This document shows positions 1 through 7,445 of a stretch of DNA of 8,467 bases, one piece after another (positions within the stretch are counted from its first letter, which is position 1; each line of letters opens with the position of its first letter). The notes under the pieces are model-generated. The model saw nothing but the letters and a program-made list of their open reading frames with translations. It searched no databases and had not been told where the DNA came from. A program made the translations under genes and the position numbers. This stretch comes from Succinivibrio sp. (GTDB lineage Bacteria; Pseudomonadota; Gammaproteobacteria; Enterobacterales; Succinivibrionaceae), in NCBI GenBank assembly GCA_017959135.1, contig JAGDBH010000032.1:1-8467 (forward strand), written 5' to 3'.

Positions 1-1661
1 TGAATAACATCCGGGTTGACCGCACAATAGATCGTGCTCACGGTGATTTTGCCTCAAATATTGCAATGATGCTTGCAAAGCCTCTAAAGAAGAATCCAAG
101 ACAGATTGCTCAGGATATTATTGATAATATTCCTAGTGATTCTCATATTTCTAAAATCGAAATTGCAGGTCCAGGCTTTATTAATTTCTTCGCCAACAAG
201 AATTCAATTGCAGACGCTCTCGAAGCAATGAACAAAGATGAACGTTTAGGCGTAAAGGAAATCAGCAAGCCAGACACTATCGTTGTTGATTATTCAGCTC
301 CAAACGTAGCAAAGGAAATGGCAGTTCACCACATTCGTTCAACTGTTATCGGTGATGCTGTTGTTAGAGTTCTTGAGTTTTTAGGTAATAAGGTTATCCG
401 TGCAAACCATATCGGTGACTGGGGAACCCAGTTCGGTATGCTGATTGCCTACCTTGAGAAAAAAGAGAATGAGTCTGGTGTCGGCATGGATTTATCTGAC
501 TTTGAAGCATTCTACCGTGAAGCAAAGGAATGCTACGATACAGATGAAGAATTTGCCGTAAAAGCAAGAAGTTACGTTGTTCAGCTTCAGGGTGGCGACG
601 AATACTGCCGCACCATGTGGAAAAAACTTGTAACCATGACCATGGTTCAGAATCAGAAGCTGTACGACAGACTGGACGTAACCTTATCTGATAAGGATAT
701 TATGGGCGAGAGCCTGTACAACGATATGCTTCCAGGTGTAGTTGAGGACCTGATAAACAAGGGAATCGCTCAGGAAGATCAGGGTGCAATCGTTGTATAC
801 CTTCCTCAGTTCAAGAATAAGGAAGGCAATCCTCTTGGAAACATCGTAAGAAAGAATGATGGCGGATATCTGTATACAACAACTGATATTGCATGTATCA
901 AATACAGAGTTGAGAAACTGAAGGCTAACAGAATTCTTTACTTCACAGATTCTCGTCAGCAGCAGCATCTTGAAACTGTCTGGGCAATCTGTGAAAAAGC
1001 AGGTTATACAAACAAGAATGTATCCTTAGAACACTGTCCTTTCGGAATGATGTTAGGTAAAGACGGTAAGCCATTCAAGACAAGATCTGGCGGTACCGTT
1101 AAGCTGAGAGATGTTCTTGACGAGGCAGAATCAAGAGTAAAGGCACTGCTAGCAGATAGAAACTCTACTTTATCAGATGCAGATAAAGAGACCGTTATTC
1201 ATAACATTGCAATGGGCGCTGTTAAATATGCAGACCTTTGCAAGAACCGTACAACAGACTATATCTTCGACTGGGATCAGATGCTGTCATTTGAAGGAAA
1301 TACAGCACCATATCTACAGTACGCATATAGCAGAATCAGAGCTATCTTCCGTAAAGCAGAAGATATCAAACCAGGCAAGATTATCATCGGCTGTGAGGCA
1401 GAAGAAGATCTTGCAAACAAGCTACTGGCATTCTCAGAAGCTGTATACAGTGTTGGCAACAAGGCTCTTCCAAATCTACTATGCAACTATCTATTTGAAT
1501 TATCAAATCTATTTATGCATTTCTACGAGGCCTGCCCAGTACTTAAGGATTCAGTAGATATGGAAACCAAGCAGAGCAGACTTGCACTGTGTGAAGTTAC
1601 AGCAAAAGTTCTGAAACAGGGTCTTGGTCTTCTGGGAATTAATGTAATGGAGCAGATGTAA
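1..1661 (+). CDS. argS: Arginyl-tRNA synthetase, 5'-truncated by window edge
   Basis: Class I aminoacyl-tRNA synthetase that charges tRNA-Arg with arginine in the cytoplasm. The frame is open to the left edge: codons from base 3 read '[21 protein letters not shown]' before the first ATG at 66. That stretch matches the N-terminal Add-1 domain of ArgS, so the ATG at 66 is internal and roughly 25-30 residues lie outside the window. Visible landmarks are 'AGPGFINFF', '[12 protein letters not shown]', '[12 protein letters not shown]', the KMSKS-region equivalent '[13 protein letters not shown]' (about 1062-1100), '[16 protein letters not shown]', and the C-terminal anticodon-binding domain from '[15 protein letters not shown]' to the end 'GINVMEQM'. 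The oddity is that the HIGH signature, HVGH in E. coli ArgS, reads AVHH here (321-332). The gene is followed after 2 bases by the ftsN-like gene. The family assignment is secure. Confidence 0.97.
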   Translation, partial: NNIRVDRTIDRAHGDFASNIAMMLAKPLKKNPRQIAQDIIDNIPSDSHISKIEIAGPGFINFFANKNSIADALEAMNKDERLGVKEISKPDTIVVDYSAPNVAKEMAVHHIRSTVIGDAVVRVLEFLGNKVIRANHIGDWGTQFGMLIAYLEKKENESGVGMDLSDFEAFYREAKECYDTDEEFAVKARSYVVQLQGGDEYCRTMWKKLVTMTMVQNQKLYDRLDVTLSDKDIMGESLYNDMLPGVVEDLINKGIAQEDQGAIVVYLPQFKNKEGNPLGNIVRKNDGGYLYTTTDIACIKYRVEKLKANRILYFTDSRQQQHLETVWAICEKAGYTNKNVSLEHCPFGMMLGKDGKPFKTRSGGTVKLRDVLDEAESRVKALLADRNSTLSDADKETVIHNIAMGAVKYADLCKNRTTDYIFDWDQMLSFEGNTAPYLQYAYSRIRAIFRKAEDIKPGKIIIGCEAEEDLANKLLAFSEAVYSVGNKALPNLLCNYLFELSNLFMHFYEACPVLKDSVDMETKQSRLALCEVTAKVLKQGLGLLGINVMEQM

Positions 1662-1663
1662 GA

Positions 1664-2341
1664 GTGGACAAGTACAAACAAGCATTATTGGTTTACTTTA
1701 ATAAAACCAGGGAATTTTTACTTAAAAATAATGAAAATTCAAAAATTAAATATAAAAATCTGACTGTCTGCGGAATCGGTTTACTGGTTTTTATTTTAAT
1801 TTGTCTGATGCTTGTTCCATCCAAACAGAACGATAACACAATGATGCTTCATCCGGATGATGTTTCCTCTTCAAATGAGGAAGTATCATTTGCGGACAAC
1901 AATGCTGTTGCGGTAACACCTTCTGCAGATGATGAAACCTCTCTACAGCTCCAGAATAAACCTCAGTCAGAAGACAATGTTCCAACAGAAGCTCTGACTG
2001 AAGAATACAGCTCACCTGAAAGCCCAGCTGATGAAGAAAACACTGAAGATCCAGCTCAGAATGGAGATTCAGCTCAGGCAAATCAGGCAGAGAATTCAGA
2101 TCAGACAATACAGGCAAAGGGAACATACCTTTACTGCGGTAAATACAACTCACAGAAGGCTGCATCTGAGCACAAGGCAACACTAGCCTTTTCAGCAGGT
2201 CTAATCTCTTCTGCAGTTGAAAAAAATGGCAACTTCACACTGAAAATAGGTCCATTCAAATCAAGAGACGAGGCTGTAAGTGCATTTGAAAAAATGGACA
2301 AACTATCTTTGGTTGATGAATGCCAGCTAGAAACAGAATAA
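1664..2341 (+). CDS. ftsN: FtsN-like SPOR-domain divisome protein
   Basis: A 225-residue bitopic inner-membrane protein, probably the FtsN equivalent that binds denuded septal glycan and promotes septal peptidoglycan synthesis. The GTG start lies 2 bases after argS, with 'GGAG' inside the argS end as a possible ribosome site; no other early start fits. Residues 1-32 are cytoplasmic and Lys-rich. One membrane segment covers about 33-51. Residues 55-150 form an acidic Ser/Glu/Gln/Pro linker. A SPOR domain covers about 152-225 ('[11 protein letters not shown]', '[12 protein letters not shown]'). Cys158 and Cys220 sit where E. coli FtsN has the Cys252-Cys312 disulfide, at nearly the same separation (62 against 60), which favours FtsN over a generic SPOR protein. 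Position directly before hslVU agrees. It is shorter than E. coli FtsN (319), and I cannot see the FtsA-contacting 'RDYVRR' type motif or the Trp-containing essential helix. Confidence 0.78.
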   Translation: MDKYKQALLVYFNKTREFLLKNNENSKIKYKNLTVCGIGLLVFILICLMLVPSKQNDNTMMLHPDDVSSSNEEVSFADNNAVAVTPSADDETSLQLQNKPQSEDNVPTEALTEEYSSPESPADEENTEDPAQNGDSAQANQAENSDQTIQAKGTYLYCGKYNSQKAASEHKATLAFSAGLISSAVEKNGNFTLKIGPFKSRDEAVSAFEKMDKLSLVDECQLETE

Positions 2342-2351
2342 GGATTATTTA
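2339..2351 (+). promoter_or_regulatory. hslV ribosome binding site overlapping ftsN stop
   Basis: TAAGGA at 2339-2344 is a good Shine-Dalgarno match that includes the ftsN-like gene's TAA stop. It lies 7 bases before the hslV ATG. This fixes the hslV start and suggests that translation of the two genes is coupled. Confidence 0.75.
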
Positions 2352-2879
2352 ATGACAACTATCGTATCAATTAGAAGAAATGGTGTCGTTGCTGTAGGTG
2401 GTGATGGCCAGGTAACAATGGGTCAGAGCACCATCCTTAAAGGCAATGCCAGAAAAGTTAGAAAGATTTTCCATGGAAAGGTTATCGCTGGATTTGCAGG
2501 ATCAACCGCTGATGCTTTTACTCTTTTGGATCTTTTCGAAAAGAAGCTTGAGGAACATCAGGGAATACTGGAAAAAGCAAGTATCGAACTGGCTAAGCTA
2601 TGGCGTTCAGACAGAGCCTTAAGAAAACTTGAAGCTATTCTTATTGTTGCAGATAAAAAAGACTCTCTGATGATTACAGGAACCGGTGATGTTGTAAAGA
2701 TGGACGATGATGTTCTGGCAACAGGTTCAGGCGGAAACTATGCCCTGGCAGCAGCAAGAGCTCTTGTAGATAACACTGATTTATCTGCAGTTGATATTGT
2801 TAAGAAATCTCTTGATATTGCTTGCAACATTTGTGTGTTCACCAACGAAAATCATATTATCGAAACACTAGAGAACTAA
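2352..2879 (+). CDS. hslV: HslV, peptidase subunit of the HslUV protease
   Basis: Threonine peptidase of the ATP-dependent HslUV (ClpQY) complex. The family forms a double hexameric ring in the cytoplasm that degrades unfolded and regulatory proteins fed in by HslU. The 175 residues match the family length (E. coli 176). The protein begins '[11 protein letters not shown]': removal of Met1 would expose Thr2 as the nucleophile. 'GGDGQVTMG' (16-24) holds the conserved Asp, 'KGNARKVRK' (30-38) the conserved lysines, and 'GSGG' (125-128) the conserved Ser. '[21 protein letters not shown]' and 'RALRKLEA' are typical helical segments. No catalytic residue appears lost. hslU follows after 5 bases. 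In E. coli the pair is heat-shock controlled, but I found no convincing sigma-32 promoter within the end of the preceding gene, so transcription may come from upstream. Confidence 0.98.
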   Translation: MTTIVSIRRNGVVAVGGDGQVTMGQSTILKGNARKVRKIFHGKVIAGFAGSTADAFTLLDLFEKKLEEHQGILEKASIELAKLWRSDRALRKLEAILIVADKKDSLMITGTGDVVKMDDDVLATGSGGNYALAAARALVDNTDLSAVDIVKKSLDIACNICVFTNENHIIETLEN

Positions 2880-2884
2880 TAAAG

Positions 2885-4207
2885 ATGTCAGAATTAACTC
2901 CTCGCGAAATTGTTAGCGAATTAGACAAATATATTATTGGACAGAAAGAAGCTAAAAAAGCTGTTGCAATTGCTCTAAGAAACCGTTGGAGAAGAATGCA
3001 GATCGGAAAGGATCTGCGAACAGAAATTGTTCCAAAGAATATTCTTATGATCGGACCTACCGGTGTAGGTAAGACTGAGATTGCCAGAAGACTTGCTAAA
3101 CTGGCTAAAGCTCCTTTCGTAAAGGTTGAAGCAACAAAATATACCGAAGTTGGATATGTTGGTAAGGATGTAGAATCCATTATCAGAGAGCTTGCTGAAG
3201 TTTCTATGAAAATGGTTAAGGAAGAGGCTTTCAAGCATAACAGAGCTAAAGCAGAAGATGCTGCTGAGGAAAGAATTCTGGATGCACTGCTTCCAAATCC
3301 AAGCGCAACCGAAGAAGAGAAAAACAATTCATCAGCAAGACAGATGTTCAGAAAGAAGCTAAGAGAACATTCAATTGATGATAAAGAAATTGAAATCGAA
3401 ATTTCTGATAAGAGTCCAACTGTAAATGTAATCGGTGGAGCTCCAGGAATGGACGAAATCAACGATCAGCTGCAGTCTATTTTTGACTCAATGCATGCTC
3501 GTAAGAAAACCATCAAAAAGATGAAGATTAGCGAAGCCTTCAAGATTCTTTTAGAGGAAGAGGCTGCTAAGCTTACTCAGAATGATGATTTAAGAACAAA
3601 GGCTATTGAGCTTGCAGAAAACAACGGCATTGTCTTCATCGATGAGATCGACAAGATCTGTCAGGAAGGCGGCGTTGACAGAGGTGTAGTATCACGTCAG
3701 GGTGTACAGCGCGACCTGCTGCCTCTAATCGAAGGCTCATCAGTAAACACCAAATACGGAATGTTAAAGACAGATCATGTGCTGTTCATCGCATCAGGTG
3801 CTTTCCAGATGTCAAAGCCATCAGATCTGATCCCTGAATTACAGGGTAGACTTCCTATCAGAGTTGAGTTATCTGCCCTTACCTCTGATGACTTTGAGAG
3901 AATTCTAAAAGAGCCTAACAACAGTCTGACAAAACAGTACGAACTGCTGCTGGGAACAGAAAACGTTACCGTAAAATTCGAAGAATCTGCTATTAAGAGA
4001 ATTGCAGAGGATGCATTCAAGGTTAACGAAAAAACAGAAAACATCGGAGCCAGAAGACTTCATACTTTAATGGAGAAGATCCTTGAAGATGTTTCATTCT
4101 CAGCTCCTGATAAGGCAGGAAGCACAGTGATTATCGACGACAAGTATGTTGATGAGCATCTGGGTGATCTTGTTGAGAATGAAGATGTAAGCAGGTACAT
4201 ACTATAG
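2885..4207 (+). CDS. hslU: HslU, ATPase/unfoldase subunit of the HslUV protease
   Basis: AAA+ (Clp/Hsp100) hexameric ATPase that unfolds substrates and threads them into HslV. The ATG at 2885 gives 440 residues starting '[20 protein letters not shown]', the family's standard N-terminus; the longer in-frame reading from 2822 overlaps hslV and is not the start. Landmarks are Walker A 'GPTGVGKT' (57-64), pore loop 'GYVG' (90-93), an inserted I-domain (about 110-235), Walker B 'IVFIDEID' (249-256), sensor 1 region 'LFIASGAFQ' (300-308), Arg-finger region 'GRLPIRVEL' (321-329), sensor 2 'GARRLHT' (388-394), and the C-terminal tail 'DVSRYIL', which in this family inserts into HslV to open its active sites. 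All expected motifs are intact. Spacing from hslV is 5 bases with only a weak AG-rich ribosome site, so translational coupling is likely. Confidence 0.98.
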   Translation: MSELTPREIVSELDKYIIGQKEAKKAVAIALRNRWRRMQIGKDLRTEIVPKNILMIGPTGVGKTEIARRLAKLAKAPFVKVEATKYTEVGYVGKDVESIIRELAEVSMKMVKEEAFKHNRAKAEDAAEERILDALLPNPSATEEEKNNSSARQMFRKKLREHSIDDKEIEIEISDKSPTVNVIGGAPGMDEINDQLQSIFDSMHARKKTIKKMKISEAFKILLEEEAAKLTQNDDLRTKAIELAENNGIVFIDEIDKICQEGGVDRGVVSRQGVQRDLLPLIEGSSVNTKYGMLKTDHVLFIASGAFQMSKPSDLIPELQGRLPIRVELSALTSDDFERILKEPNNSLTKQYELLLGTENVTVKFEESAIKRIAEDAFKVNEKTENIGARRLHTLMEKILEDVSFSAPDKAGSTVIIDDKYVDEHLGDLVENEDVSRYIL

Positions 4208-4452
4208 TGATTGAAAAGAAACTCACTCCAAAAGAAAAGCTCCTGCTCGAGCAGTTAGATGAACTGTGTGGACTATGCACACAGTTTTCTGAACGTCTTT
4301 TGGAAACAGAAAAGACTCTCAATCAGAAAAATAAAGAGTTAGAGTCAATTCGTAGAGAAATGGCTCAGCTTCAGGAAGAGAATCAACACCAGAAAGAAAT
4401 TCTGCAAACCTGGAGACAACGACTCGAAACCGCCCTAACTTCTCTTAAGTAG
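4207..4452 (+). CDS. zapB: ZapB-like cell-division coiled-coil protein
   Basis: An 81-residue, probably cytoplasmic protein that is almost entirely helical coiled coil and highly charged. Its GTG start overlaps the hslU TAG stop by one base (TAGTG), pointing to translational coupling. The C-terminal half ('LQEENQHQKEILQTWRQRLETAL') lines up with the end of E. coli ZapB ('[23 protein letters not shown]'), including the single Trp, and the total length is close to E. coli ZapB (79-81). In E. coli, zapB lies just beyond hslU-menA-rraA, so the position also fits. ZapB binds ZapA at the Z-ring and links it to the nucleoid terminus region in E. coli. Unlike E. coli ZapB, this protein carries a CxxC ('CGLC', 21-24). 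Short coiled coils align easily, so SlyX-like or other small division coiled coils remain possible. Confidence 0.7.
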   Translation: MIEKKLTPKEKLLLEQLDELCGLCTQFSERLLETEKTLNQKNKELESIRREMAQLQEENQHQKEILQTWRQRLETALTSLK

Positions 4453-4460
4453 AAACTAAT

Positions 4461-4488
4461 AAGCCTTTTCCAAAAGAAAAGGCTTTTT
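4461..4488 (+). terminator. Rho-independent terminator after the argS-zapB block
   Basis: A perfect 10-bp stem, AAGCCTTTTC (4461-4470) pairing with GAAAAGGCTT (4476-4485), has a 5-base loop CAAAA and a T run at 4484-4488. It starts 8 bases after the ZapB-like stop. On the - strand the same hairpin lies about 30 bases after the PTS gene's stop but is followed by ATTAG rather than a clean T run, so it may work as a weaker terminator for that convergent gene. Confidence 0.92.
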
Positions 4489-4514
4489 GAATTCAGTTTT
4501 CAGATTTTGCCATT

Positions 4515-6455
4515 CTAGTTATTGTCAGATGACACAGCTATATTCGCAGATTCCTTATCAGAAGTTTTCAGATGAATAATAGAAAAGGCAAATATTCCTA
4601 CAATAATTCCTGCAAGCATAGACATAATATACTGAACAGGATGATCACTCAGAGGAATAATGAATATACCTCCGTGAGGAGCACATATTGAGCACTTAAA
4701 ATACATTGATAAACCGCCAGTCAGAGCGGAACAGCAGACACAGGCTGTTCTCATGGCACTAGGATTTTTCTGAAGATAAGGAATAATACCCTCAGTAATA
4801 AATACAAGTCCCTTTCCAAGGGTGATATATCTTAGAGAATTTATTTTCTCAGAAAATACCTGTGGAATAAGAATGCTTGCCAGAGCGGCTGCTATAGGAG
4901 GAACCATTCCTCCAGCCATGATAGAGGCCATAACCAGTCCGCCAGGTCCCTGTTCAGGTAAGCAGTCAGCCAGGAACAGAACGCCAATTGCATAAGCCAT
5001 CTTATTGATCGGTCCGCCCATATCAAATGACATCATTCCAGCCAGAAGAGCGCCTATAATTACCAGCGTATACACTGATGATTCGGCGAAGAATGAGTTT
5101 ATATAACTATCAACAAACTCAGCCGGTATATTGGTAAAGAACACAGCAATTGCTGCGGTTCCAAGAGCTCCCATCAGAGGATATAAAAGCAGAGCAACCG
5201 TCGCATCGTGCCCCTTTAGAAACCTTCCGGCAAAAAGAGTAGTCAACAGGGCTACGGCACCACCAACAAAGCCGTTTACAACTGCACCAATAACACCGCT
5301 TCCGCCAAGATCTGCCATAACACCACCGGTAAATCCGGCAACCAGTGCAGTTCTACCTCTGATTGAGTAAGCAATAAAAGCACTTAAGATTGGGAATAGA
5401 AGAGTTCCAATACTATAGCCGACACGGTCAAAGAAGAAACCAAACTGAGTATCATTAACAATGTCCAGTCTTGCAAAGGCGGACAATATACCAGCTGTAG
5501 CTGCAAGAGGCATCAGATAAGCCATTCCTGACATTAAATGGCGATACAGACGCATTGAAACAGAGGTTGAACCCAGGAAACCGGACTGATATTTAGGACA
5601 TTTCGGATCTAAAGCTGATTTAATAAGATTCTTTGGTCGTCTTATTCCCTCAACCACACCAACTCGAATTAAAGGCTTTCCAAGGAATCTGTCCATATCA
5701 ACGATTCTGTCGGCAGCAACAATAACAGCCTTTGCTTTGGAAATCTCTTCAGGAAGAAGTTTGTTTCTATTTCCTGCGGCACCATCAGTTTCAACCTTAA
5801 TAGAGATTCCCATCTCCTTGGCCTGTTTTTCCAGAGCCTCGGCAGCCATATAGGTATGAGAAAGACCTGCAGGACATGCGGTCACAGCAACAATATCGTA
5901 ATAACCTATGTTGGAAGAAGTTTCTTTACTTTCTTTTGAAAGCTTTTCTTCCTCAGCTACTTTTAATTTCTGCTGACGCTGTTTTTCCTTTTCAATTTCG
6001 GCTTCATCAGCCTTATTGATTATTCTTAAAAACTCATCAACACTCTGAGCTGAGTTCAGAGAATTTCTGAATTCCTCGGATATAAGCAGAGTTGATAGAC
6101 GAGCTAAAACATCAAGATGTGCATCTGAAGCATGATGAGGAGAAGCAATCATAAAAAAAAGCTTGGCTGGTTTTCCATCTAGACTGTCAAATTCCACGCC
6201 CTGAGGAACAACCATGGCAGATAAACCAGGCTTTGTAACACCTGCACTCTTTGCGTGTGGGATTGCGACGCCTTCTCCCAAACCGGTTGAAACTTTTGCT
6301 TCTCTGTCAAATACAGCGGTTCTAAAGCGCTCAGCATCATTTAGACAACCGCTTTCTGCAACTAAATCAACAAGATTATTGATAGCCTGCTCTTTTGTCG
6401 ATACCTCAACATTTAACCTAACAGACTGTGGATTTAGTAAATCGCAAATTCGCAT
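4515..6455 (-). CDS. fruA: Fused PTS IIABC permease, fructose family
   Basis: Inner-membrane phosphotransferase permease that takes up and phosphorylates a sugar, probably fructose to fructose-1-phosphate. Domain order over 646 residues: EIIA (about 1-148) with 'GEGVAIPHAK', His67 being the expected phosphorylation site; a charged Glu/Lys/Gln linker (about 150-182); EIIB (about 185-283) with 'TACPAGLSHTYMAAEALE', Cys194 being the phospho-cysteine; and EIIC (about 295-630), multi-spanning, with 'FDMGGPINKMAY' (477-488), 'ITEGIIPY' (553-560) and 'APHGGIF' (592-598). The A-B-C order is that of Bacillus-type FruA and of MngA, not of E. coli FruA (B'-B-C). ATG 6455 has AGGA at 6462-6465, 6 bases upstream. 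No fruK or fruB is adjacent. Mannosylglycerate or another fructose-family sugar cannot be excluded. EIIC has an unusual cysteine cluster near the end. Confidence 0.85.
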   Translation of the reverse strand: MRICDLLNPQSVRLNVEVSTKEQAINNLVDLVAESGCLNDAERFRTAVFDREAKVSTGLGEGVAIPHAKSAGVTKPGLSAMVVPQGVEFDSLDGKPAKLFFMIASPHHASDAHLDVLARLSTLLISEEFRNSLNSAQSVDEFLRIINKADEAEIEKEKQRQQKLKVAEEEKLSKESKETSSNIGYYDIVAVTACPAGLSHTYMAAEALEKQAKEMGISIKVETDGAAGNRNKLLPEEISKAKAVIVAADRIVDMDRFLGKPLIRVGVVEGIRRPKNLIKSALDPKCPKYQSGFLGSTSVSMRLYRHLMSGMAYLMPLAATAGILSAFARLDIVNDTQFGFFFDRVGYSIGTLLFPILSAFIAYSIRGRTALVAGFTGGVMADLGGSGVIGAVVNGFVGGAVALLTTLFAGRFLKGHDATVALLLYPLMGALGTAAIAVFFTNIPAEFVDSYINSFFAESSVYTLVIIGALLAGMMSFDMGGPINKMAYAIGVLFLADCLPEQGPGGLVMASIMAGGMVPPIAAALASILIPQVFSEKINSLRYITLGKGLVFITEGIIPYLQKNPSAMRTACVCCSALTGGLSMYFKCSICAPHGGIFIIPLSDHPVQYIMSMLAGIIVGIFAFSIIHLKTSDKESANIAVSSDNN

Positions 6456-6469
6456 GAGTTTTCCTTTTA

Positions 6470-6500
6470 ACTGTCGTGTATATTAAGTTTAATCGACAGT
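6470..6500. repeat. 31-bp inverted repeat upstream of the PTS gene
   Basis: ACTGTCG (6470-6476) and CGACAGT (6494-6500) are perfect 7-bp arms separated by 17 bases of AT-rich DNA. The repeat starts 15 bases upstream of the PTS start codon. It could be an operator for a sugar-responsive repressor or a leader hairpin. It does not match the Cra/FruR consensus (TGAATCGATTCA type). Confidence 0.5.
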
Positions 6501-6513
6501 CTTATTACGGCAA
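6486..6513 (-). promoter_or_regulatory. Candidate promoter of the PTS gene
   Basis: Read on the - strand, TTGCCG (6513-6508) and TAAACT (6491-6486) are separated by 16 bases, each matching 4 of 6 sigma-70 consensus positions. Transcription would begin near 6479, leaving a leader of about 24 bases. The -10 element lies within the inverted repeat at 6470-6500, as expected for repressor control. The match is weak, and an alternative -10, TAATAT (6485-6480), lacks a good -35. Confidence 0.3.
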
Positions 6514-6560
6514 GTTTTAAATCTATAAAATATTACGTTTAAATTGTTATTACCGTATTA

Positions 6561-7427
6561 TTAAACCTGTTTAACGTGAATTCCTGGACATAAAGGCTCG
6601 TTATTATCAGATTTACAGCCCTTGAAAGTCTGATCCATATCCAGTGAAGGCATTTCCATCTGAGGATGACCTATAACTCTTGCTGGTACACCAACAACAG
6701 TTGTGTGTGATGGAACATCTGCAAGCACAACAGAACCGGCTCCAACAATTGCACCCTCTCCTATTCTGATATTGCCAAGAATTTTAGCTCCGGCACCAAT
6801 CATCACGCCTTTACATACCTTAGGATGACGATCACCGCATTCTTTTCCTGTTCCACCTAAAGTCACATCATGAAGAAGAGAGACTGTATCTTCGATAACA
6901 GCAGTTTCACCAATAACAATATTGGTTGCATGGTCAAGCATCAGACCTTTTCCGATTTTTGCTGCAGGGTGAATGTCCACTGAGAATACATCTGAAATTC
7001 TGCTTTGAATATAGCAGGCCAGATCTTTTCTATCCTGTTCCCAAAGCCAGTGAGAAATTCTCCATGATTCAATAACATGAGGACCTTTTAGGAACATCAG
7101 AATTCTTACAATTGAACTTGATGCAGGATCACGAGTAAGCACTGCATAAACATCGGCAATTGCATTCTCCAGAAGACAGCGGTTTTCTGCATAAGCCTGC
7201 ATGCAAACCTGAAACAGCTGCTGTTTATCGACTTCACGAGTGGCAAGCTTTGAAGAAATAATTCTTGCAAGACACTGATCGAAATTTGAACATGTAAAGA
7301 CAAGTTTGTTAAACAAATCAGCCAGAACCGGTTCGCTCTCCATAATTGAAAGAGACTGCTGTTTGAAATCAGCCCAGAATCTATCAATTACCTGATTTTC
7401 GTAATTACTGTTTGCCTGTGTTTCCAA
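6561..7427 (-). CDS. cysE: Serine O-acetyltransferase
   Basis: Cytoplasmic enzyme that acetylates L-serine with acetyl-CoA to O-acetylserine, the first step of cysteine synthesis. The 288 residues comprise an N-terminal helical domain (about 12-145) and a left-handed beta-helix of hexapeptide repeats (about 146-255). With a constant offset of 8 from E. coli, the active-site residues are present: Asp100, Asp151 ('VDIHPAAKIG'), Asp165-His166 ('LDHAT') and His201 ('GDRHPK'). 'SLDMDQTFKG' matches the C-terminal segment linked to cysteine feedback inhibition. The start is TTG at 7427: the homologous region begins by about residue 10, the next Met (29) is too late, and an in-frame stop (the fieF TAG) lies 7 codons upstream. 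The ribosome site is weak (AGAG), so coupling to fieF is likely. The C-terminus runs five residues past a 'GI', unlike E. coli CysE, which ends in Ile. Confidence 0.96.
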   Translation of the reverse strand: METQANSNYENQVIDRFWADFKQQSLSIMESEPVLADLFNKLVFTCSNFDQCLARIISSKLATREVDKQQLFQVCMQAYAENRCLLENAIADVYAVLTRDPASSSIVRILMFLKGPHVIESWRISHWLWEQDRKDLACYIQSRISDVFSVDIHPAAKIGKGLMLDHATNIVIGETAVIEDTVSLLHDVTLGGTGKECGDRHPKVCKGVMIGAGAKILGNIRIGEGAIVGAGSVVLADVPSHTTVVGVPARVIGHPQMEMPSLDMDQTFKGCKSDNNEPLCPGIHVKQV

Positions 7428-7445
7428 TTGCTTATCTCTGATTGA

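Noticed and set aside
66..68. ATG as the argS start
   Set aside because: The frame stays open to the left edge and the upstream codons encode the conserved ArgS N-terminal domain, so this Met is internal.
1791..2183. 130-codon - strand frame opposite the ftsN-like gene
   Set aside because: No recognisable family or ribosome site, and it overlaps a frame with clear membrane and SPOR features.
2200..2351. Heat-shock sigma-32 promoter for hslV
   Set aside because: TTGAAA-like strings occur near 2217 and 2286, but no CCCCAT-like -10 follows at 12-15 bases.
2822..2884. Upstream in-frame extension of hslU
   Set aside because: The longer reading begins inside hslV, and its extra 21 residues have no match in HslU; the ATG at 2885 gives the family's exact N-terminus.
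2857..3462. 201-codon open frame on the - strand opposite hslU
   Set aside because: Ser/Ile/Leu-rich translation with no recognisable domain, lying fully antisense to a highly conserved gene; a shadow frame.
5131..5370. 79-codon + strand frame opposite the PTS gene
   Set aside because: Pro/Ala/Thr-rich antisense shadow of EIIC membrane helices.
6501..6560. Terminator after cysE
   Set aside because: The gap is AT-rich, but I found no GC-containing stem followed by a T run on the - strand; read-through into the PTS gene cannot be excluded.
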